This document shows positions 1 to 6,381 of a DNA stretch of 64,000 nt, piece after piece. A model generated the notes under the pieces. It searched no databases and was not told where the DNA came from. It worked only from the letters and a program-made list of their open reading frames with translations. How positions within the stretch are numbered: position 1 is the stretch's first letter; every line of letters begins with the position of its first letter. Origin of the DNA: Sandaracinaceae bacterium (GTDB taxonomy: Bacteria; Myxococcota_A; Polyangia; Polyangiales; Houyiibacteriaceae); contig JACKEJ010000004.1 in NCBI GenBank assembly GCA_020633055.1, positions 620,001 through 684,000 of the forward strand, given 5' to 3'. A program made the translations under genes and the position numbers.

Positions 1-1
1 C

Positions 2-352
2 ACGGTGCTCGTCTACTTGAACCCCGGCTGGGACGACGCGTGGGGCGGCGCGCTCGAGCTGTGGCCACCCGACCTCACCGAGTGCGCCGCGCGCATCGCG
101 CCCACGCACAACCGCTGCGTGGTGCTGCAGAACGGCGACACGGGCTACCACGGGCACCCGAGCCCACTGCGCTGCCCGCCCGACCGCGCACGCCAGAGCC
201 TCGCCGCCTACTACTACCTGAGCGACGCGGCCCGCGCGCAGCAGGACCCCACGTACCAGCCGAGCCCCGCGCGTGGCGCCGTGTGGGTGCGCCCCGCTGG
301 CCCCCCAGGTCCGGTTCGTGGCCCGCGTGGGCCTGTCACGGGCGCGCCCTAG
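2..352 (+). CDS. 2OG-Fe(II) oxygenase, C-terminal part (5'-truncated by window edge)
   Basis: An open frame runs in from the window edge and gives 116 residues. It reads like the distal half of a double-stranded beta-helix of the prolyl-4-hydroxylase/2OG-Fe(II) oxygenase type: a W-G-G-A-L-E-L-W strand, then the distal iron-ligand region G-Y-H-G-H-P, then the R-Q-S-L-A-A-Y-Y-Y strand whose Arg would bind the 2-oxoglutarate carboxylate. The proximal H-x-D motif lies outside the window. The tail is Pro/Gly/Arg-rich and probably disordered. It ends 16 bases before the next start, so the two genes may be cotranscribed. The substrate cannot be told from this fragment. Confidence 0.75.
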   Translation, partial: TVLVYLNPGWDDAWGGALELWPPDLTECAARIAPTHNRCVVLQNGDTGYHGHPSPLRCPPDRARQSLAAYYYLSDAARAQQDPTYQPSPARGAVWVRPAGPPGPVRGPRGPVTGAP

Positions 353-368
353 CGCCCATACTCGGGCG

Positions 369-2168
369 ATGACCCCTGCCCGCTTCGTAACCTCCGGTGA
401 CGTCCAGCTCGCGCTCTACACCTGGGGCACCCCCGACGGCCGGCCGCTGGTCCTGCTGCTGCACGGGTACCCGGACTGCGCGCACGCGTGGACCGCGGTC
501 GCCGAGCGGCTCGCCGAGGACCACTACGTGGTGGCCTACGACGTGCGCGGCGCCGGGCAGTCCACCCGCCCCGAGCACACCGAGGACTACGCGCTGCCGC
601 ACCTGGCGCGCGACATGGAGGCGGTGCTCGACGCCATCGCCCCCGTCGGGTCGGGCACGCGCGTGCACCTCGTGGCGCACGACTGGGGCTCCATCCAGAG
701 CTGGGAGTTCGTGTGCACCCCGCACCTCGAGCGGCGCTTCGCGTCGTTCACGAGCATGTCCGGGCCCTGCCTGGACCACGTGGGCTACTGGGTGCGTGAC
801 CGTCTGTCGGGGGGCTCGCCGCGGGACCTCTCGCTCGTGGCCGCACAGCTGAGCCGCTCCTGGTACATTGGCCTGTTCCAGCTGCCCGGCGTAGCCCCCG
901 CCCTCATGCGCCTGTCCGGCGACAAGGCCCAGGAGCGCCTCGCCGCGCGCGAGGGCCTGCTGCACGTGGCCCCGAGCCCGACCTTCGCGGACGACGCTCG
1001 CTACGGCATCAACCTGTACCGCGCCAACGTCCCTGCGCGGCTGCGTCAGCCTTCGGTCCGGCGCACGGGCCTGCCGGTGCATCTCGTCTGGGCGCGCGAC
1101 GACCACTACATGATCCCGGAGCTGTGGGACAGCCTCACCGAGTGGGCGCCCGACGTGTACCGCAGCGAGCTCGAGAGCCCGCACTGGCTGCAGCTCACGC
1201 GCCCCGACGAGGTGGCCCGGCGCGTGCGCCTCTTCGTGCGGCACATCGAGAGCCTCGCGGGCCGTGGCGAAGGCGCGACCGGAGAGCCAGCGCCTTCTCC
1301 TTACATCGAGCGCGCGAAGCGCCTCGGACGCGCCGGCCGTTCACCCCGCGGGACGCAGCGCGGCAAGCTGGCGGTGATCACGGGCGCGGGCTCGGGCTTC
1401 GGCCGCGAGACGGCGCTGCTGTTCGCGCGCGAGGGCGCCGACGTGGTGGCCGTCGACATCGACGCGGCGAGCGCGGCGGACACGGCGGCGCGCTGTCAGG
1501 CGCTGGGGCGCTCGGCCTGGTCACGCACGGTGGACGTGGGCGACCCGGTAGCGATGCGCGCGCTGGCCACCTGGGTGAAGGACGCGCTGTGCGTGCCCGA
1601 GGTGGTGGTCAACAACGCGGGCATCGGGCTGGCCGGGTCGTTCTTCGACACCAGCAACGCGGACTGGGAGCGCATCCTGCGCATCAACCTGGGCGGGGTC
1701 ATCCTCGGGTCGCGGCTCTTCGGCAAGCAGATGGTGGACGCCGGTCAGCGCGGGCACCTCGTGAACGTGGCGTCCATGGCGGCCTACACGCCCTCGCGAG
1801 GCATGGCCGCCTACGCGACCAGCAAGGCCGCCGTGCGCATGCTGAGCGACTGCCTGCGCGCGGAGCTGGCCGACACGGGCGTGCACGTGAGCACCATCTG
1901 CCCGGGCATGTCCATCACCAACATCACGCGCACGACCACGTTCGTGGGGCTCGACGCCGAGGCCCAGGCCGCGCAGCAGGCGCGCGCGACCCGCTTCTAC
2001 GAGAAGCGCAACCTGCAGCCGGAGACCATCGCCGAGACGATCCTCGCGTGTGTCGAAGACGGGCGCGACGAAGCCCCGGTAGGCGCGGAGGCGCACGTCA
2101 CGCGCTGGCTGTCCCGCGTGTCCCCCGGCGCTCTGCGGCGCCTGGCGCGCGTCGAGCTGAGCGCCTGA
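369..2168 (+). CDS. ephD: EphD-like fusion: alpha/beta hydrolase (epoxide hydrolase type) + short-chain dehydrogenase
   Basis: This is a 599-residue two-domain enzyme. The N-terminal half is an alpha/beta hydrolase with an H-G-Y-P oxyanion-hole motif near residue 32 and an A-H-D-W-G nucleophile elbow whose Asp105 marks the epoxide-hydrolase/haloalkane-dehalogenase branch. From about residue 332 a Rossmann-fold short-chain dehydrogenase follows, with T-G-A-G-S-G-F-G, N-N-A-G and the catalytic set Ser469, Tyr482, Lys486. The same order and length occur in mycobacterial EphD, where the fused enzyme acts on lipid-type substrates. The ATG at 369 was chosen because a further upstream in-frame start would overlap the preceding gene. 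It may convert an epoxide to a diol and then oxidise it; the substrate is unknown. Confidence 0.88.
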   Translation: MTPARFVTSGDVQLALYTWGTPDGRPLVLLLHGYPDCAHAWTAVAERLAEDHYVVAYDVRGAGQSTRPEHTEDYALPHLARDMEAVLDAIAPVGSGTRVHLVAHDWGSIQSWEFVCTPHLERRFASFTSMSGPCLDHVGYWVRDRLSGGSPRDLSLVAAQLSRSWYIGLFQLPGVAPALMRLSGDKAQERLAAREGLLHVAPSPTFADDARYGINLYRANVPARLRQPSVRRTGLPVHLVWARDDHYMIPELWDSLTEWAPDVYRSELESPHWLQLTRPDEVARRVRLFVRHIESLAGRGEGATGEPAPSPYIERAKRLGRAGRSPRGTQRGKLAVITGAGSGFGRETALLFAREGADVVAVDIDAASAADTAARCQALGRSAWSRTVDVGDPVAMRALATWVKDALCVPEVVVNNAGIGLAGSFFDTSNADWERILRINLGGVILGSRLFGKQMVDAGQRGHLVNVASMAAYTPSRGMAAYATSKAAVRMLSDCLRAELADTGVHVSTICPGMSITNITRTTTFVGLDAEAQAAQQARATRFYEKRNLQPETIAETILACVEDGRDEAPVGAEAHVTRWLSRVSPGALRRLARVELSA

Positions 2169-2176
2169 GAGCGGAC

Positions 2177-2223
2177 GGCTGGGCGGCACGGGCGTGCGGC
2201 TCGAACGCACCCGGCGGCCAGCC
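2177..2223. terminator. Candidate bidirectional terminator hairpin
   Basis: Between the convergent ephD-like and Fur-family genes lies a nested inverted repeat: outer arms GGCTGG (2177-2182) and CCAGCC (2218-2223), inner arms GTGCG (2194-2198) and CGCAC (2206-2210). There is no T-tract on either side, so efficient intrinsic termination is not assured. Confidence 0.4.
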
Positions 2224-2230
2224 GGGCACC

Positions 2231-2698
2231 TCAGCCCGCGCAGGAGTCGCAGCGGCCCCGCACGTGGACCTCGACGTCGGCCACGCGCATGGAGGCCGGC
2301 AACGCGGCCACCTGCCGGTCGATGCGCACCGAGCCCTCTGGCAAACAAGCGACGTTGCCGCACTCCATGCAGACGAAGTGGGGGTGCAACAGGTCGTCGT
2401 GGGCGGCGTCGGGGGCGGTGGCCTCGAAGCGCCAGATGTGGTCCCCCACGTCGCTGCGACGCGCGAGGTTCACGCGCGTGAGGTCCACGAGGTTGCGGTA
2501 GATCGTGGCCCGGTCGAACTCGTCGTCGCCCACGACGGCGCAGACGTCGGCGTGGGAAACCGGCCCGCTCGCCCGCGAGAGCGCACGCAGCACGCACACG
2601 CGCGCCGCCGTGGCCCGCAGGCCAGCGGCCCGGATGCTGGCGCGGAGCGCCTGGTCGTCCACGGGCGGGGGCATGTCCGCATGTTGTTGTAGAAACAT
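2231..2698 (-). CDS. Fur-family metal/peroxide-responsive regulator
   Basis: The 155-residue product has the Fur layout: an N-terminal winged helix with the recognition-helix signature D-R-A-T-I-Y-R-N-L (residues 62-70), then a dimerisation domain with two CxxC pairs (C110/C113 and C150/C153) that would hold structural zinc. H87, H100, H105 and H107 are candidate regulatory-metal ligands. It could be Fur, PerR or Zur; no single residue decides. An internal ATG (residue 9, base 2674) is equally plausible as the start. That would place the AT-rich palindrome at 2698-2709 upstream of translation as an autoregulatory operator. It is divergent from the DNA methylase gene. Confidence 0.88.
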   Translation of the reverse strand: MFLQQHADMPPPVDDQALRASIRAAGLRATAARVCVLRALSRASGPVSHADVCAVVGDDEFDRATIYRNLVDLTRVNLARRSDVGDHIWRFEATAPDAAHDDLLHPHFVCMECGNVACLPEGSVRIDRQVAALPASMRVADVEVHVRGRCDSCAG

Positions 2699-2709
2699 TG
2701 CATTTGCAA
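2698..2709. promoter_or_regulatory. Palindrome TTGCATTTGCAA, candidate operator in the divergent region
   Basis: A perfect inverted repeat (TTGCA-TT-TGCAA) sits between the Fur-family gene and the divergent methylase gene, inside an AT-rich patch (about 2681-2710) that stands out from the G+C-rich surroundings. It touches the outermost possible start codon of the regulator, as expected for an autorepressor site if translation starts at 2674. Binding by the neighbouring regulator is inference. Confidence 0.4.
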
Positions 2710-2740
2710 CTGCGGCGCACGCGGCGCAGGCTCGCAGCCC

Positions 2741-3832
2741 TTGATCAAGTACCTCGGCTCCAAGCGCCTGTTGCTCCCGCGCATCGTTTCTGCAGTCACG
2801 GCCCTAGGTGGTGGACGCGTGATGGACGTGTTCTCGGGGACGTCGCGCGTGGGCCACGCCCTGAAGCGCGCCGGGATGCAGGTCACGGCCAACGACCAGC
2901 TGAGCTACGCCGCGACCCTGGCGCGCTGCTACGTGCAGGCCGACGCGGACGCGGTGCGCGACGACGTCACGCGCGTGCTGTCGGAGCTGAGCGCGCTGCC
3001 GCCGCAGCCCGGCTACTTCACCGAGACCTTCTGCGAGAAGGCCCGCTTCTTCCACCCGAAGAACGGCGCGCGCGTCGACGCCATGCGCAACCGCATCGCT
3101 GCGCTGTCGCTCCCGCCTGACGTGGAGGCCGTGTGCCTGGTGTCGCTGATGGAGGCGGCGGACCGCGTGGACTCGACCACGGGCGTACAGATGGCCTACC
3201 TGAAACAGTGGGCGGCACGCGCTCACAACGACCTGTCCCTGCGGATGCCCGACGTGCTGCCTGGGCGAGGTGAGGCGCTGCAGCTGGACGCGCTCGACGC
3301 CGTGCAGGCCCGCGAGGTGGACGTCGCCTACCTGGACCCGCCCTACAACCAGCACCGCTACCTCGGGAACTACCACATCTGGGAGACGCTCGTGCGCTGG
3401 GACGCGCCCGAGACGTACGGTGTCGCGCAGAAGCGCATCGACTGCCGGGAGAGGCACACGCCCTTCAACTCCCGCAAGCAGATCCACGAGGCGCTGCGCG
3501 ACCTCATCCGTGCGGCGCGCGCCAAGCACCTGGTGGTGTCGTTCAGCAACGAGGGCTTCGTCACGCGCGACGAGCTCTCGGAGTTGCTCGCCGAGCGTGG
3601 CCACGTGGCGGTCGTGGCCACGCCGATGAAGCGCTACGTCGGGGCGCAGATCGGCCAGCACGACCCGAGCGGCAAGCGCGTGGGGACGGTCAGCCACCTG
3701 CACAACAAGGAGTACCTGTTCATCGCGAGCCCCGAGCGCGGGGCCGTCGATTCCGCTGTGGCCGCACTGCGCGCTGGTGAATACGCAGAAGGCTCACGCG
3801 ACACGTTGCACTCGTCGGTCGAATCGCGTTAG
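2741..3832 (+). CDS. D12-class N6-adenine DNA methyltransferase (orphan)
   Basis: The product of 363 residues begins with the SAM-binding motif of Dam/D12 enzymes (M-I-K-Y-L-G-S-K-R), has a D-V-F-S-G-T motif near residue 30, and carries the catalytic D-P-P-Y at 199-202 followed by N-Q-H-R-Y. These features identify a class alpha adenine-N6 methylase. The start is a TTG at 2741, chosen because the family begins almost exactly at this motif and a stop lies just upstream. No restriction endonuclease gene lies beside it, so it may be an orphan regulatory or protective methylase. The target sequence is not predictable from this alone. The next gene begins 8 bases downstream of the stop. Confidence 0.85.
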   Translation: MIKYLGSKRLLLPRIVSAVTALGGGRVMDVFSGTSRVGHALKRAGMQVTANDQLSYAATLARCYVQADADAVRDDVTRVLSELSALPPQPGYFTETFCEKARFFHPKNGARVDAMRNRIAALSLPPDVEAVCLVSLMEAADRVDSTTGVQMAYLKQWAARAHNDLSLRMPDVLPGRGEALQLDALDAVQAREVDVAYLDPPYNQHRYLGNYHIWETLVRWDAPETYGVAQKRIDCRERHTPFNSRKQIHEALRDLIRAARAKHLVVSFSNEGFVTRDELSELLAERGHVAVVATPMKRYVGAQIGQHDPSGKRVGTVSHLHNKEYLFIASPERGAVDSAVAALRAGEYAEGSRDTLHSSVESR

Positions 3833-3840
3833 CTGGAGCC

Positions 3841-5340
3841 GTGGACGTCGGCCCTGATCTCATCCGAGAGCTGCTCATCCTCGAGGCTCGCGCGGCGACC
3901 GGTCAGCTGGAGGTCATCAGCGCTGGCGTGCACACGCTGCTGTACTTCCTCGAGGGGCAGCTGGTGTACGCCGAGGGCGGCACGCTGACCGACACCCTCG
4001 GAAGGGTGCTGGTGCACTCTGGCAAGCTGACGCAGGCGCAGTACGTGGCCGTGCTCCAGCGCATGACCGACGCCCTGGTCGAGCACGAAGAGATGCGCTT
4101 CGGCGAGGTGGCCATCGGGCTCGGCTACCTGACCCCACAGGACGTCACGGAGGGCCTGGCGGGGCAGGTGCGGAGCCGACTGATGGGCTGCCTGCAGTAC
4201 GAGCGCTCCGTGCGCTACTTCGACGAAGGCAGCTCCTACACGGGGCGGGTGCCCCGCTTCCCGGTCGAGCTCGGCGCCGCGATCATGACCGGCATGCACG
4301 AGTTCTACGACGAGGAGCGCCTGTTCCCGCTGTTGATGCTGTCCCTCGAGCGACGCTGGCGGCTCACGAACCCCACCGACTGGGGCGCCGCGCGCTTCGC
4401 GTTCTCCGGGGAAGAGCTGCAGGTGGCGCGGCAGCTGCGTGAGCCCACGCGGCTGGCGGAGATCGTCGGCGACCCTCCGTCGACGGCCCGCATGCGCGTC
4501 ACGCTCCTGCTGTGGCTGGCGGGCCTGGTGGAGGACTGCGAGCCCGATCGCGCGCGCTCCGAGCGCCCCCGCAGCGACCGCCCCTGCATCGACCGGGCGC
4601 TGGTGGAGGACGTGGAGGACCGCAGCGTACCGTCGCTGCGACCCCCGCCGCCGAGCACGCCAGACGCGGCGGAGCGGGCCACGCCGCGTCTCCCCTTGGA
4701 GGCCGCCCCGACGACCCCGACGACGGAGGACGCGTCGGAGCCAGCGGGTGGCCGCGAGGCGCGCGCCGAAGAGCTCGCCTCGGCACGGGCACGCGTACTG
4801 AAGGGGCTCAAGGGCGTCACGGGCGGTCGCCCTCCACGCGGGGCCGGGAGCGCCGCAGCGGCGGTCGCCGCGCTGCGTGGACGCCGCCCAGGGTCGAGCC
4901 ACACCATGCCCTCCGTCAAGGCCGGGCAGACCGTCGAGACCGACCCGCGCGTCGAAGCGGAGACCTACTTCCAGCGCGGCCGAGTGGACCTGGAGCAAGG
5001 GCGCACGGCCGCCGCGCGCCAGCAGTTCGACCACGCGTTCCTGCGGCACCCGTCCGACGAGTACGCGCTCTACCTGGCCTGGGCGCGCTTCCTGACCGCC
5101 ACCTCGGCGGAGGTCGTCGACGCGCGTTCCTCGGTGGAGGCGCGCATGATGGACTGCCTGCGCGCCGATCGCCGCTTGGCCTTCGCGCACTACGTCGCGG
5201 GGCGCCTGGCCCTCGTGGACGAGAACTTCGAGTCGGCCGAGAAGTCCTTCAAGCGGGCGGTGCAGTTCGACCCGGACCTGGTGGACGCGGCGCGCAGCCT
5301 GCGGTTGGTCCAACAGCGCATGAGCGCCAAGAAAAGCTGA
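3841..5340 (+). CDS. DUF4388 (PATAN) and TPR-repeat protein
   Basis: A cytoplasmic protein of 499 residues. Residues 1 to about 110 resemble the DUF4388/PATAN fold (T-G-Q-L-E-V, L-Y-F-L-E-G-Q-L-V-Y-A-E-G) found in myxobacterial and cyanobacterial signalling proteins, often linked to two-component or motility control. A winged-helix-like segment reaches about residue 230. A Pro/Thr/Arg-rich linker follows (about 235-365), then TPR-type helices (about 370-495, with A-x-x-Y-F-Q-R-G-R and A-E-K-S-F-K-R-A). The start is a GTG with a GGAG Shine-Dalgarno a few bases upstream. A second DUF4388 protein lies at 61670-63088. Its partner is unknown. Confidence 0.75.
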   Translation: MDVGPDLIRELLILEARAATGQLEVISAGVHTLLYFLEGQLVYAEGGTLTDTLGRVLVHSGKLTQAQYVAVLQRMTDALVEHEEMRFGEVAIGLGYLTPQDVTEGLAGQVRSRLMGCLQYERSVRYFDEGSSYTGRVPRFPVELGAAIMTGMHEFYDEERLFPLLMLSLERRWRLTNPTDWGAARFAFSGEELQVARQLREPTRLAEIVGDPPSTARMRVTLLLWLAGLVEDCEPDRARSERPRSDRPCIDRALVEDVEDRSVPSLRPPPPSTPDAAERATPRLPLEAAPTTPTTEDASEPAGGREARAEELASARARVLKGLKGVTGGRPPRGAGSAAAAVAALRGRRPGSSHTMPSVKAGQTVETDPRVEAETYFQRGRVDLEQGRTAAARQQFDHAFLRHPSDEYALYLAWARFLTATSAEVVDARSSVEARMMDCLRADRRLAFAHYVAGRLALVDENFESAEKSFKRAVQFDPDLVDAARSLRLVQQRMSAKKS

Positions 5341-5394
5341 CGCCCGAGAGCGCGGAGCGGCGTTGCCTGGTATCGTCCGCTTCCCCCAACGCCT

Positions 5395-6381
5395 ATGACC
5401 TACGTCTGGATCGGCTTCTTCGTTCTCGTGGCGGCGCTGCTGGCGCTCGACCTCGGCGTCCTGAACCGTGAGCACCACGTGATCGGCTTCAAGGAGGCCT
5501 CGCGCTGGACGGCCTTCTGGATCACGCTCGGCGTCAGCTTCGGTGGGTTGGTCTACCTCATCTACGAGAACCACTGGTTCGGGGTGAGCCTCGCGCACCA
5601 ATCCCCGCTGGTGTCGGACGGGGTGGAGGCGCTGACGCTCTACATCACGGGCTACCTGCTCGAGAAGTCGCTCAGCATCGACAACATCTTCGTCATCGCG
5701 ATCGTGTTCGAGCGCTTCGGCATCGCCCGTCAGTACCGTCACCGCGTGCTGTTCTGGGGCATCCTCGGGGCCCTCGTGATGCGCGCCATCATGATCTTCG
5801 GCGGCATCTGGTTGATCCAACACTTCGACTGGATCTTCTACTTCTTCGGGGCGTGGCTGATCTGGCAGGGCATCTCCAGCGTGCGCGGCGGCGACGAGGA
5901 GGTGGACCCCGAGAAGGGCCTCGTGTTCCGTGTCGCCAGCCGCGTCATGCCCATGCGCGGCGGCGAGCACCACGGAAAGTTCGTCACACGTGAAGGGGGC
6001 TTCGCGTTCACCATCCTCGCGCTGTGCTTGGTGGTCATCGAGTGGACCGACGTGGCCTTCGCCCTCGACAGCGTCCCCGCCGTGCTCGCGGTCACCACCG
6101 AGCCCTTCCTGGTGTTCACGTCGAACATCTTCGCCATCCTCGGGCTGCGGTCGCTGTACTTCATGCTCGAAGGGATGCTGGCCGAGTTCGACGTGCTGGC
6201 GTACGCCCTGGCCGCCATCCTGGTGTTCATCGGGCTGAAGATGATCCTGCACAACATGGTGCACATCCCCAACCTGGTCTCGCTCGGCGTGATCGTGGGC
6301 ATCCTCGTGCTAGCGATCGTGGGTGAGCGGCTGGTACGCTCGCGCAAGCCCGAGTCCGAGGGCCAACAACAAGGCGACTGA
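5395..6381 (+). CDS. TerC/Alx-family integral membrane protein
   Basis: The 328-residue product is polytopic with roughly eight to nine membrane spans and matches the TerC/Alx family: an early D-L-G-V-L-N-R, the conserved L-E-K-S-L-S-I-D-N-I-F-V near residues 90-101, and the I-E-W-T-D-V-A-F-A-L-D-S-V-P-A segment near 215-230. The acidic residues in these segments are the family's proposed metal-coordinating positions. Members are linked to tellurite resistance and, for Alx/MntP-like roles, to Mn2+ export; the ion here is inference. Its TGA overlaps the ATG of sucA by one base (TGATG), indicating translational coupling to a TCA-cycle enzyme gene. Confidence 0.9.
   Translation: MTYVWIGFFVLVAALLALDLGVLNREHHVIGFKEASRWTAFWITLGVSFGGLVYLIYENHWFGVSLAHQSPLVSDGVEALTLYITGYLLEKSLSIDNIFVIAIVFERFGIARQYRHRVLFWGILGALVMRAIMIFGGIWLIQHFDWIFYFFGAWLIWQGISSVRGGDEEVDPEKGLVFRVASRVMPMRGGEHHGKFVTREGGFAFTILALCLVVIEWTDVAFALDSVPAVLAVTTEPFLVFTSNIFAILGLRSLYFMLEGMLAEFDVLAYALAAILVFIGLKMILHNMVHIPNLVSLGVIVGILVLAIVGERLVRSRKPESEGQQQGD

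Noticed and set aside
1124..2692. Plus-strand frame overlapping the ephD-like and Fur-family genes
   Set aside because: It is out of frame with the SDR domain, Arg/Gly-rich, and spans two real convergent genes and their terminator.
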